From contig JARZZO010000014.1 of NCBI GenBank assembly GCA_030544215.1, positions 41,631,734 through 41,695,733 on the forward strand: a DNA stretch of 64,000 nt. Direction: 5' to 3'. Source of the stretch: Zantedeschia hybrid cultivar. Lineage: Eukaryota; Streptophyta; Magnoliopsida; Alismatales; Araceae. Made by a program: the position numbers and the translations under genes. This document shows positions 11,471 through 21,090 of the stretch, piece by piece (the first letter of the stretch is position 1; each line of letters opens with the position of its first letter). The notes beneath the pieces are model-generated. The model had not been told where the DNA came from. It did no database searches and worked only from the letters and a program-made list of their open reading frames with translations.

Positions 11471-11598
11471 ATTGGCGTTTTTTTTTGGACAATGAAAGAA
11501 TTAAAAATAAAGCAGGAGTAAATACGAATGGGAGGGGAATCAGACGGAGGAAGTGGCACCAAGGCCAGAGGATTGGGGGGATCATATAGTAATATGTC

Positions 11599-14500
11599 TC
11601 AGATCAGATCATACAACCTCTCTAGATCGAGAGGAGATTGTGGTATAATGTCCCGAGGGGACAGAGTAATCATGACGGGCGGAGCCCGTGGAATATCTTC
11701 AATTACGACCCGCGACCAAGTCGGGGTCAAAAGCAATGTGCGGAAAAGAGTATGGAGCGTGAAGACATGTGAAGGATATGTCCCCCTCCAGAGCAGATCT
11801 GTTGTATAACCAGCTTCATAGGGGTCATCTGGCTCCCCTTCATCAGTCTCTTCGGACAGCAGTATCCGCTTGTCAAATATAGCACCAGGGCTTTCAATCA
11901 GCTCATCAATCTGCGGCGGCCACTTAGGTTCTGCAGGATCCAAGAATAGTCTGTTCAGTGCAATATACAGGTCTCTGAGGTCGAACCACCTGTACCATTC
12001 ACATTCAGGGTCATGGAATTTCCTCCTTCTCATAGGCCGCAGAGCCTCCAAGGATTGGTACGTAAGTAGTTCGGAACAATGTCTGGCCAAGTCTCTCCCA
12101 TATATATCGTGAAAGTCAAAACAGGAAGTAATGACTACCGTATTGTCGTGGCTAAGTATGGGCCCTTTCACGAAGTGTGTACACAGGGTCCATGTTAGGG
12201 GATCTCGGCCTTCTTTGGGTGGTGTAGACATTGCCTCCCAGATTTTCGGGCCTTCTTTGATCTCTGTTTTCTGAACCGGATCTTGCTTCAGTTTTATTGG
12301 CCTATAGCCCAGACCACTTCCAGGTGCCGCTCGATGATTTCTGACAGGAGTGGTCCTGCCTTGCAATTGCGTGCCCAGACCTTTCCCAGGCTCGTAGCCG
12401 TTCTTCATCATGATCCTCCGTCCTGGGGTACTCATGCACTTCCCCCTCTTGATAGCATCTAATGGGTATGGAGAAATAGTAGCGGCTTTCAGAGGATCAG
12501 CCACTGGGCGGTAAACCTGTAATACCGACAGAAAAGGTTGTCGGCCAGGTGAAACAGCAGACTTAATGTTCAAGGAATGAGCAGCAGCAAGGATCGGCAT
12601 GCTCGTTACTTTAATTATTCGTCCTTTGTAAGGAAATTTGAGGCATTGATGATTCGTAGAAGGAATCGCCTCGAGAGTTTTAATATAAGGACGACCTAAA
12701 ATGGCATTTATGGAAGGGTCGATTTCCAAGATGTGAAATTCGACCTCCGCATGACTTACAGGGCCCAGCTCCACCTTTAAATAAACCATTCCCAGAGGGG
12801 AACGGGTAGAATTGTCATATGCTGTTACTGATATGGGGCTGGGCAGCCATTTCTCTTTGGGCACACCGCATAACTCCAGGGTCTTCGGAGGTAGAACATT
12901 GATCGAAGCCCCTGTGTCGACCAGGCATGCATCCACGGCTTTCTTACAGATGTTGACCGTGATACTCAGAGCCATGCTTCTGGCTGTTGGCGGTGCTAGT
13001 TCCGATGTATGAAATGTTATAGAGGGCTGATCCCCCTGAGGAACTAGTAGTGCTGCAATCTTCTCTACCGGCACGTCTTCATTGACCATCACCTTCTGCA
13101 GATATTCCATTAAAGCTTCTTGGTGACTCTTGGATCTTTTGATCAGTTCGAGTATAGTGATCCGTGCCGGTGTCCGATCCAGGTGTTTCAACAAGTCATA
13201 TTGAGTGCCTGGTGCACTCTCTTCATTATGGGCTTCCTCAGTCGGCTGTGATGGGCCGTCTCTGACTGTGGACTGAGGGAAGACCTTGTTGAAAATCCTT
13301 CCACTCCGGAGCGCGTGTTCCTCAACCGTGGAGGATCCGGGTGACACCTTAAGTATCGCAGAGTTGGATGGTGCGGATGGCGCAGAGGGTTGGTAGGTAG
13401 GTGATGGCGTAGGGCTAGGTGGTGATGGCGTGGTGCGGATTAAAGGCCTAGAGGGTTGGATAGTGGATGGGTAAGTGGTTGGCGAAGTGGGGAATGGTAC
13501 GCGTAATCGCGGTCTAGATGGTAAGGGCATATCTGGATAGGCGGTAGTGGTAGCGGGTGAAGTAGGAAATGGTATGCGTAATAGCGGCCTAGATGGTAGG
13601 AGGGGCGCGTTATTGGTTTGCGGGGGGTTATATGATGGAGGCGTAGTGGTGCGGGGCGTAATGGGTCTAAGGAAGGCGGGTAGTGGTAATGGGTTATTGG
13701 GTGTGGGCGAGTGGTATGTAGGTGTGGGTATGGGGGTAATGGTAACGGGTTGTGGCTTTGGTATGTGGATGGTGCGGCGTGGTGGTCGCTCTGCGGTACT
13801 TTGAACGTGACCCGTTGAACAAAGAGAGGAAGAGTCCTCTACTCTCCACTGCTGCCCACGACCAGCCTCAGACTGGCTGTTCGTCAAGATGGGAGCAACC
13901 TGGTTTTGGTTCTGATGCTCCGGGAGTGGATTCTGCACTATTCCCATGTTGGGTGGTGCTACTTCCTGTGCCGGTGGTCTTGCTTGCTGCTGCGGTCTCC
14001 TCGCCTTCAGGGCTGTTATGTACTTCTTCATTTCCTCCCAGTCTATGCCGCCCTGCTCATTGAGATCATGGATATAATCTCTGAATTGGAAGCAGGTGTC
14101 AATGGTATGCCCAGGTTGTCTGTGGAAATAGCAATACCTAGACGTATCGGCGTTTTGAGGCCAGACGGCCTTCTCCCTTGGCAAAACTAAGGCATTGGCT
14201 GCCATTAAAGCGCTGAAAATATCCGCCAAGGATTCTGGGAGGGCCGGGTACTCTGCCCTTTTCGGGCCTGGAGGTCTCCTTTGTTGGTTGTAGTCACCAA
14301 GAGGAGGGACATTGTGGTACGCCGGCGGTGCACGCGGCTGGTACTGTGGCTGTTGCTGTTGCTGCTGATGTGGCTGCTGATACTGCTGTTGATACTGTTG
14401 TTGCCTGTACCCCTGCTGGCTTGGCTGTGGTGGCCTTTGGTACTGCTGATTCCTCACAAACTGGGGCGAGTTATTGTTCATGGTACTGACCTGCTCGTGA

Positions 14501-15957
14501 GAGAGCGTGCCCTCAGTAGTTGGACCTGAGCTAGGAGAATTTGGCACTGCAGGCTTCCGAGGTGAAGGCCTGTTAGGTCTGTGAGGATCAAAGACGCTAG
14601 AGAATGTAGCGTCCTTGAAAGCATTCTGGCAGTACCGTGCCCTTTCATAGAGCTCTGCCATGTTCGTCAAGTTGTTCAAGGAGAGGACTAGCTTGAACTG
14701 GGGCGTGGCGTTGGAAATCAACATTTTCACTTGTTCGGATTCGGACAAGTGATCTTTCACTTTTTCAGCCAGGCCCCGCCACCTGTCAGCAAAACTGACA
14801 AACTCCTCGTCCGGTTTCATCTTTTCTGCAATAAGATCCGTGATAGACAAGGAGGGTGCGACTCTGTCCTGGTATCGTTGGATAAATTTGCGTGAAACGA
14901 TACCGTAATCCTCTACTTCGGAGGGTTCCAAAGAAAAGAACCACTCGAGGGCTGGTCCCTCTAGGGATCTCCTGAACAAGAAAGCCAATGACCTCTTATC
15001 ATTCTGCCAAAAGGAGGATTCGTACATGAACTCCTTCAGGTGCGTGAAGGGGTTACCAGTACCGTTATACTTTCGATACACTGGCATTTCAGAGGGTGGC
15101 AGATGGAACACTGGCAGGCTCGGCAAATTAATTTCTGGCACAGCTTTAACCCCCATCATTTTCTGAAGATTGTTGAACTGCTCGTCCATGCGCTCCATCT
15201 TGGCCAGCAACGTCTGCGTGGTTAGATCTGCCTGGGGAGGAGGAGGAGGAGGAAGTACTTGATAGGCCTGCTGCCTAGAGTACGTCGGACAAGGAGGATA
15301 ATAAGGATGAGGTCCGGCAGAGCTTCCGCCATGCCCGAGGGCATTTTGATAAATGGGCGTCTGCGGTCTAGCCGGTTGCCTGGACGATGAAAGTTGCGGC
15401 CCAGTGGGCCGAGAAGTAATGTGAAGGCCTTCCATGGCCTGATGGATAAAAGGGGGAGGAGGAAGAGGTTGTTGAGGAACAACGGGGGGAGCCACAGGAT
15501 TCGGCTCAGCAGGCTGCATGGGTGCCTTCCCCTTCAAGATAGACTGGATCGCCTCGAACTGCTGAGGGTCCAGTCGGGAGGCAAGAACTCCCAGAGCATT
15601 AACAAGATCCATAGGATCGGAGGATGAGGGATCATTCTGATTCATGTCCCCTTCAAGGTCGGGATTGGGAATCGCATATTCATGCGAGGGAAGATCAGGA
15701 TATCGATCCTGTGGATGAAAGAGAGGGGTTCGGACATTCCCATCTTGTCGATATGGAATGGGGACGGAATTATGGGAGGCATCAGCATCTCTCCCGTTCT
15801 CGTAGTTGAAATCTGAATTGCGAGGGGCATTAGCATCTCCCTCGTAGTTGATAATGGCGTCTTGGGCCATACTCAAATCTCTGCCTGATCGCAGCAACAT
15901 TATATTAGATTCTCTTTTCAAAGATTTAATCACACAAGTTGTGCAGAGATTAATCAA
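11599..15957 (-). CDS. E2 gag-protease polyprotein with G-patch
   Basis: One open frame of 1452 codons. Residues ~300-450 match the retrotransposon gag core. A long Pro/Gln-rich stretch follows, then a zinc knuckle of unusual C-x2-H-x4-H-x4-C form (Cys609, His612, His617, Cys622). A second Pro/Thr/Ser-rich linker (~690-900) leads to the aspartic protease with DTGAS at about 1013-1017. Downstream lies a glycine-rich G-patch-like segment (~1180-1225; GYEPGKGLG and GSGLGYRP) and a conserved Trp/Arg-rich C-terminal region (~1290-1400) that I do not recognise. Gag forms the particle, the protease matures it; G-patches bind RNA or helicases and are known after the protease in some retroviruses. Start: first Met of the frame at 15957; the Met at residue 20 or 29 could be used instead. 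E1 carries a decayed copy. Confidence 0.92.
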   Translation of the reverse strand: MINLCTTCVIKSLKRESNIMLLRSGRDLSMAQDAIINYEGDANAPRNSDFNYENGRDADASHNSVPIPYRQDGNVRTPLFHPQDRYPDLPSHEYAIPNPDLEGDMNQNDPSSSDPMDLVNALGVLASRLDPQQFEAIQSILKGKAPMQPAEPNPVAPPVVPQQPLPPPPFIHQAMEGLHITSRPTGPQLSSSRQPARPQTPIYQNALGHGGSSAGPHPYYPPCPTYSRQQAYQVLPPPPPPQADLTTQTLLAKMERMDEQFNNLQKMMGVKAVPEINLPSLPVFHLPPSEMPVYRKYNGTGNPFTHLKEFMYESSFWQNDKRSLAFLFRRSLEGPALEWFFSLEPSEVEDYGIVSRKFIQRYQDRVAPSLSITDLIAEKMKPDEEFVSFADRWRGLAEKVKDHLSESEQVKMLISNATPQFKLVLSLNNLTNMAELYERARYCQNAFKDATFSSVFDPHRPNRPSPRKPAVPNSPSSGPTTEGTLSHEQVSTMNNNSPQFVRNQQYQRPPQPSQQGYRQQQYQQQYQQPHQQQQQQPQYQPRAPPAYHNVPPLGDYNQQRRPPGPKRAEYPALPESLADIFSALMAANALVLPREKAVWPQNADTSRYCYFHRQPGHTIDTCFQFRDYIHDLNEQGGIDWEEMKKYITALKARRPQQQARPPAQEVAPPNMGIVQNPLPEHQNQNQVAPILTNSQSEAGRGQQWRVEDSSSLCSTGHVQSTAERPPRRTIHIPKPQPVTITPIPTPTYHSPTPNNPLPLPAFLRPITPRTTTPPSYNPPQTNNAPLLPSRPLLRIPFPTSPATTTAYPDMPLPSRPRLRVPFPTSPTTYPSTIQPSRPLIRTTPSPPSPTPSPTYQPSAPSAPSNSAILKVSPGSSTVEEHALRSGRIFNKVFPQSTVRDGPSQPTEEAHNEESAPGTQYDLLKHLDRTPARITILELIKRSKSHQEALMEYLQKVMVNEDVPVEKIAALLVPQGDQPSITFHTSELAPPTARSMALSITVNICKKAVDACLVDTGASINVLPPKTLELCGVPKEKWLPSPISVTAYDNSTRSPLGMVYLKVELGPVSHAEVEFHILEIDPSINAILGRPYIKTLEAIPSTNHQCLKFPYKGRIIKVTSMPILAAAHSLNIKSAVSPGRQPFLSVLQVYRPVADPLKAATISPYPLDAIKRGKCMSTPGRRIMMKNGYEPGKGLGTQLQGRTTPVRNHRAAPGSGLGYRPIKLKQDPVQKTEIKEGPKIWEAMSTPPKEGRDPLTWTLCTHFVKGPILSHDNTVVITSCFDFHDIYGRDLARHCSELLTYQSLEALRPMRRRKFHDPECEWYRWFDLRDLYIALNRLFLDPAEPKWPPQIDELIESPGAIFDKRILLSEETDEGEPDDPYEAGYTTDLLWRGTYPSHVFTLHTLFRTLLLTPTWSRVVIEDIPRAPPVMITLSPRDIIPQSPLDLERLYDLI

Positions 15958-16387
15958 ACAAGTGGATGCTTAACGTGATTTCAGGATTCCTTGTTGAATT
16001 ATTTGAATTGGATTAAACCACAATTTCGCTCAGGGAAGGATCCTAGTTTCAGTTCAGTTTCCACCGTTATTCTCTAAGATTTTCTCTCACAACGCTTTCG
16101 GAATCTAGCCGGGACTTCAATTGGTACAACCAGCCCGATGATCAAGGAGGAATACCTTGATTTTGGGGACTTATGGAGGTCTCAACGTCAACTTCTCTAG
16201 TCTGATCAAGGGACCAACCCAATCAGAGAGAGTTGCTAACGTCGAGTAATGTGTTCCTAAGAAAAGGAGGGTTTTAGCCTCAATGCATATGCCCTGCGAC
16301 CTGGATGGCCTCTAATGCTTAATAGAGTAATGTGTAGCTAGCACTCAACACAGAAATCTGGAAACTGAAAAATAATTAAGAGACTGT

Positions 16388-16648
16388 ATGAATAGCGTCG
16401 ATGATAGTCGACGCTATTCAGAACAGAACTTAATTCTTTCGCAGAGAACAGATGCAAACAGCAGAGAAAACCTGGAAAATAACTAAAAACTGTCTGAATA
16501 GCGTCGATGATGGTCGACGCTATTCAACACAGAAGTTAATTATTTCACAGAAACAGATGTAAACGACAGAGATAATCTGGAGGCTAAAAGGCGTCCAGGT
16601 GTCCTGACGCGGTTTTGAAACGCGTCGCTGTTCCTGGACGCTTTTCAG
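16388..16648. repeat. Four GCGTC-N10-GACGC palindromes in the E2 leader
   Basis: Two copies near 16389 and 16495 have nearly the same spacer (GATGATAGTC and GATGATGGTC). Two further copies abut at 16584-16648 with spacers CAGGTGTCCT and GCTGTTCCTG. All spacers are 10 bases. E1 has related copies at 36126-36275. Confidence 0.88.
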
Positions 16649-16848
16649 TTCGCAGAAACAGATTTCCAGAAGGATTTTCTGGGTCGAATCCTCCTTAAAC
16701 AGGGAAAAATGCAGTAAACAATCGACTCATGCAAAGATTTTTAGTTTCAGATTTTAAACAAGATGATTTACTAGCTAAACAACTAAGAAATCACGCAATC
16801 ACACAGCATTTTATCACCAAAACAGCTTTTTAAACTAATCAAAGGGGA

Positions 16849-16942
16849 GGCAAGATCTTGCCACTGGGGTGTGCACGTGGTGCACGAGGGAAATTAAACG
16901 AACTAAACACTCACCAATTGGTGAGGACGTGTCGAAAGACAC
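16849..16942 (-). promoter_or_regulatory. Palindromic hairpins next to the E2 primer site
   Basis: GGCAAGATCTTGCC (16849-16862), CTCACCAATTGGTGAG (16910-16925) and the stem-loop GTGTC-GAAA-GACAC (16929-16942), plus a GTGCAC pair near 16870-16885. E1 keeps all three stems at 36481-36566; the centre of the second changes from AATT to GATC but remains self-complementary. Position between primer site and gag and self-complementarity suggest RNA dimerisation or packaging elements; this is inference. Confidence 0.6.
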
Positions 16943-17013
16943 AAGTGGTGCACCGTGGGTGCCCGGTATGATAATAGCAAGAACAAAAGAAATTAAAAGA
17001 CGGCGAGACCAAG

Positions 17014-17030
17014 TCCCACCGTGATCGCCA
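17014..17030 (-). promoter_or_regulatory. Probable primer-binding site of E2
   Basis: Minus strand reads TGGCGATCACGGTGGGA, starting seven bases inside the LTR border. Its TGGCG start and GTGGGA end resemble the primer sites of other Tat elements, including the H element at 55050-55070. I could not match the middle to a tRNA end from memory, so the primer is left open. E1 has a mutated copy at 36635-36650. Confidence 0.6.
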
Positions 17031-17037
17031 AAAGAGC

Positions 17038-18358
17038 TGTAGGTGCTGAAAATTTGCTCATGTGATTAATGTGAAAAAACTATGTTGTTTATGGTAAATT
17101 AACCTATTAAAAAAAATGCAACTAAGGTGCTGTGATCGCCAGAAACTTTTAACTAAAAAGCTTCAAAAGAGTTTGATCGCCTACCTGTTTAAACGCGGAA
17201 GAATGAATCCTTGGTTCCCCTCCTTCAGCCGGCTGAAGAAAGAGAGCCTCTTTGTTTTTTCGTTCTTACTGTTGAATGTTGAGGATCGTCCAGAAGTTCT
17301 CCTGGCTTCGTGCTTGATTTCCCTCTTTTGATCTCTTGTTGAGGTTGTTGAGTGCAGCGGAGACAGAGAAACAGAAAAATAAAGAAGAAATAGTGATGAG
17401 AATCTAAATAGAAATAATATCAAATCTAACCATGATTATAAACATGTTTAAAACAGCAACTCACTTGTTTAGATGGCTTTGAAACCCCTTTAGAACAGAT
17501 GAGTTTTGGAAAATTAATGATGTGGTGTGTGATGCATGCAGTGAGTATGAGAGAGTGAAACTAATGAATGTAAATGAAATTCAAATATGAAAAACTTATG
17601 CCCAGTTGGAGAAGCCTTGAAGGATGAAGATCTGGAAGAAGGATGCCGTCTTCTGGAAATGGCAGCGCTCCGGGGTGGTTGCTTCGATCTCCAAATCGCT
17701 ATAACGCTGTGGCTCTATAATTCTCTCTCTTCTTTTTTTTTTTTTTAACTCCTTGAGATACAAGGTATTTATAGGCATTTTCTGCGTTCGCGATTAACAT
17801 AGAAAAATCTAGGATTTATCTACCTTAATCGACAGATAATTACTGATTAATTCATCTTTATCTGTAATTATCTAAAACGCGTCCACCTTGGCTGACGCCT
17901 TTAAGATTAAATTAAGATAATGATAAATATCCGGGAAAACTTATCTTTATCTTTATTAGGTAAAACGCGTCCACTTGTGTAGACGTCTTTTACCCTAATT
18001 AAGATAAGGATAAACATCCGGAAGAGAAGTTAAAATAGCTTAGGAAACCTAAAACGCGTCGACACTCACAGACGCCTTTTAGTTAATAAATCAATTAATT
18101 AAAATTCAAATTTAAACGTTAAAACAGGAATAAACTCTAAATAGCGTTTACATGGGTCGACGCCTTTTAGGATTCTTCATATTTTAACTGAAATTTGAGT
18201 TAAAATCAATTCAATTGATTAACTTAAACATGTCTGTTTGACCCGACACTCAAAAAGATCAATAAAAATTAATTAATGATTAATTATCAGACCATTATGA
18301 GGCATTATTATATGATATGAAATTTATTCAAAATGACGTCAAAATTAGCGTGTCTACA
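17038..18358 (-). repeat. E2 LTR, high-coordinate copy (5' LTR of the RNA)
   Basis: 1321 bp, partner of 3852-5172. This is the copy that drives transcription: TATA box on the minus strand at 17766-17774 (CTATAAATA), four U3 palindromes at about 17873-18172 upstream of it. It ends TACA directly before the duplicated target GCGTC at 18359-18363. Confidence 0.95.
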
Positions 18359-18388
18359 GCGTCGTGTCGCGCCGACGCCATTAAGATT

Positions 18389-18424
18389 AACCAAAATGCG
18401 TCGCTGTTCAACGACGCCTTTCAG
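18389..18424. repeat. GCGTC-N10-GACGC palindrome beside the E2 insertion
   Basis: Spacer GCTGTTCAAC, 10 bases. It lies about 25 bp after the copy that E2 split at 3842-3851 / 18359-18385, so the original E1 had two neighbouring copies here, as E2 does at 6207-6276. Confidence 0.85.
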
Positions 18425-18520
18425 AAACATGTTCTGGTTGTGTTTTACTCGGATTCCAACTCTCTCTATGCTCATCCCTTCTCCAATTCGAAAAAGTCGC
18501 TTTAGAATCGCAAATCCCTC

Positions 18521-18528
18521 TATATAAA
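18521..18528 (+). promoter_or_regulatory. TATA box of antisense gene 1
   Basis: TATATAAA, 90 bp before the first in-frame ATG (18611) of the antisense plant-mobile-domain gene. It points opposite to the element's own LTR promoter, so the cassette gene has its own start of transcription. Assignment by motif and position only. Confidence 0.55.
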
Positions 18529-18610
18529 CTCTGTTAACTTGTATCAAAGCAATTCCAACACAAATCTAGAGATTGAAATAAGGGATTTTCTTCAAAGTTC
18601 AAGGATTTTC

Positions 18611-20088
18611 ATGGTTTTCAAGGCTTCAAGAAGGAAAAGCTTCAAAAGTAAGATGGATTCCTTAAGAAAGAGGATGAAGAAGACGCTAGAGAAGCTCTCC
18701 AACGTGAAAGCTCATCTAAGTGGAAGAGATCCTAACTTCCAAGTAAGTTAAATCCTTCTTTTCCTTCAATCCTTCTTCTTCAATTTTGTTTTTTCTCCAT
18801 GTTCTTCAAGTTCTTCAAGTTCTTCATGTTCTTCAAGTTCTTCATAGCAAGTCTCCCTTCTATTTTCTAGGCATATCCTTTATTTCCCGGTCCGAGAAAA
18901 TTCACATCTCTTCCTTGGATCCGTAAGCTTGCTAAAAGTATTACTATTTCTATGCAATCTTTTGTTTCCAAGTAGAACATCCAAGGTCTAGTAGTTCATG
19001 CAAAGCACTACAAAAGCTTAAACATGGACTGGGCGGCTGTGGGTGCTTTGATTGAGTTATGGCATCCTCAAACTCATATTTTCCTTTTTTCTGAATTTGA
19101 ATGCACTATTCTTCTAGAGGAGGTTGAACTCTTATTGGGCTTTCCCAAAATTAAGTTGAACGGTGATGAACTTATCCTGAATGATATGGCTTTGATGAGG
19201 GAAAAGATCACAGGTCAACAATTGTTGATGAAGATCATGAAGGATCCAAAAGAAGTTAAAGGATGTCTCATCAAGAAAGGAATCAATCTTGCTAAGGTAG
19301 CAGAGTGGACTTTGTATGAGATTGAAGATCTTAGAGAGGATGACACTGGGAACGTGATGAAAGCATTCACCACGTGCCTAGCTGGAGCTTTGTTCTTTCC
19401 TGCCCAAGATAACATACTCGAAGATGATCAAATCAGTGCAATCTGCGAGATCTTTGAGGGAAGACAGATCGGCACAACGATTCTAGCCTATCTCTACAGT
19501 GGGCTCTCTGCAGCGTCTACATGTCAGCCTCCCTATAGTTGCATGCTACTCTTTGCTCTGTGGGTCGAGTTGCACTTCAAGTTTGAATATCACATTAGAA
19601 ATTCAGCAAGACCATCTCAAATATATCAGAATAGTCCTATCTTCCATATTTCCAACATAGTGAAATTCAATGAGAAGATGATCAATCGAGTGCCAAAACT
19701 CAAGACTCGAACTGACTGGAGAGATTATCTGAGAACAATGTCATCAAATAGGTTCGACTCTTCACCTCTTGCTCTCGTAGGAAAACCCATTCGAGTGCGC
19801 CGTGCAGCGGGTGCAAAGCTTAAACTAATCGAGGCTACTGAGTTTGTGCTGTACAATCCTCATCGATGTCATATTCAACTTAGCCTGCCTCGCTATGAAT
19901 TTCCTGAGTTTTCCAACACTTCTCCAATCAAGAAGCGTGCCTTGGAATCCGATGAAGATTATGAAGCCATTGAACTTATAGTCACACTGTGGAATATTAG
20001 CTTCAATCATCGTGTAAAATCCTCTCAAAATAGAGATAGAGGATTATCTTATCCATATATAATAGGACTTCGGGAATTCCTTCCTTGA
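18611..20088 (+). pseudogene. Antisense gene 1 of E1: plant-mobile-domain-like protein, one stop
   Basis: Runs opposite to gag-pol. Exon 1 is 18611-18742, the intron 18743-18870 (GTAAGT...TTTCTAG), exon 2 18871-20088; both joins keep phase 0 and give about 449 codons. One in-frame TAG at 18973-18975 interrupts exon 2 between SFVSK and NIQGL; a G-to-A change of a Trp codon would explain it. Exon 1 encodes a short basic leader. Exon 2 has the layout of plant mobile domain or related plant domains (WHPQTHIF, then TILLEEVELLLGFP). These domains occur in MAIN/MAIL1 proteins that silence transposons with a PP7-type phosphatase, and are known to be carried by plant transposons. No catalytic motif is visible. 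The match is by pattern memory; a sister domain of unknown function is possible. Confidence 0.7.
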
Positions 20089-20264
20089 ATGTTCTCTCTT
20101 TTTTTTTTTTCTTTTATGATGTAATTAAGAATTTATTTCAATAAAGAATTGTTCCTTTATGTCTTGAAATCCATCCTTAATCTTCTGTGACTTGTCCAAG
20201 ATTTTTTCTTGAATAAAAACTTGATTTTTCCTTAAAATATTTCAATTCGGGTTTACTTAATACA

Positions 20265-20865
20265 AAACACGTCCACTCAGAAAGACGCCTTTTAACCATA
20301 ATTCATTTTCCAAAAATCAGAGATTAATCCTTAAAACCCCAAATTATGCTTGAAACGCGTCTAGATGTGTAGACGTCATTTAGTCAAAAATCCTTTTCCC
20401 AAAATAAGAGATTAATTTTGAAAATTCCAAATTATGCTTAAAACGCGTTAAGATGTGTAGACGCCATTAGATCAAAAATCATTTTCTAAAAACCCCGAAT
20501 TATTCTTAAAACGCGTCCATATGTGTAGACGTTATTAAGTCAAAAATCCTTTTCCAAAAATCAGAGATTTATCCTTAAAATCCGAATAATCCTGAAAACG
20601 TGTCCACACGTGTAGACGCGTTTCAATTCTCTCTCTTACTCTTCTCCAGAATTCTGCCATTAATTCTATGATTAATCCACTGAATCACGTCGTGTAATCT
20701 AGACGCGTTTAATCATCATGCCTTGTACTATTCTGACCAGAAATGGCGGTTTAAACTGAAAAGCGTCGTTCTGTGAAGATGCCTTTTGCTTAATTTCAAA
20801 CCCCTGTCTTGCCGCCTCAGTTTATACGTCTTAAACGGCGTCGCTGTACCATGACGCGTTTCAAC
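20265..20865. repeat. Eight GCGTC-N10-GACGC palindromes upstream of antisense gene 2
   Basis: Copies start near 20267, 20352, 20438, 20507, 20592, 20682, 20756 and 20832. The first five lie in recognisable ~70-90-bp tandem units that also share CAGAGATTAATCC-like and CAAATTATGCTT-like sequence, while their 10-base spacers differ (for example TAGATGTGTA, CATATGTGTA, CACACGTGTA). The array ends about 220 bp before the likely start of gene 2, a promoter position. Some arms are decayed by single transitions. Bases 20089-20264 are the downstream region of gene 1. Confidence 0.88.
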
Positions 20866-21090
20866 TTTCTTTAACAGAACCCGCGCAAGCCCCCCTTTCT
20901 TCCTCATTCTCCCAAGTTCTTTCTCTCTCTTCACTTTCTTCTTCCTCTCCGGCGGCTCTCCGACCTCTTTCGGCGATCCTCCGCCTCTGACAACCAAGCT
21001 CCACCGGCCTTCTTCTCCGACCATCTCCCTCTTCCTCTCAAGTTCTCTCTCTAGTTCTCTCTCCAAACCCGAGCTCTCTCTTCTCGGCCA

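Larger units (their letters stand above)
15958..17013 (-). other. E2 5' leader (untranslated)
   Basis: About 1.06 kb between the primer site and gag. It holds four GCGTC-N10-GACGC palindromes (16388-16528 and the adjacent pair at 16584-16648) and, nearest the primer site, three perfect short palindromes or hairpins (16849-16942). No long frame. The matching E1 leader is 35519-36634. Such leaders normally carry packaging and dimerisation signals. Confidence 0.8.
3852..18358 (-). mobile_element. E2: young Tat-lineage LTR retrotransposon nested in E1
   Basis: 14,507 bp, on the minus strand, with LTRs 3852-5172 and 17038-18358 of identical length (1321 bp) differing at only about eight positions seen by eye, and a perfect 5-bp duplication GCGTC. 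It belongs to the same family as E1 (shared LTR, leader, gag-pol and 3' region) but lacks the antisense cassette of E1. Gag-protease is one open frame; pol is split by a 25-bp deletion. With ~0.6 % LTR divergence it inserted much more recently than E1, as nesting also requires. Confidence 0.95.

Noticed and set aside
11374..11562. 62-codon frame between gag-protease and pol of E2
   Set aside because: Overlaps the pol start in another frame; better explained as the linker or intron between protease and RT.
13547..14529. Plus-strand frames of 82-103 codons
   Set aside because: Antisense shadows of the Pro/Gln-rich part of the E2 gag frame.
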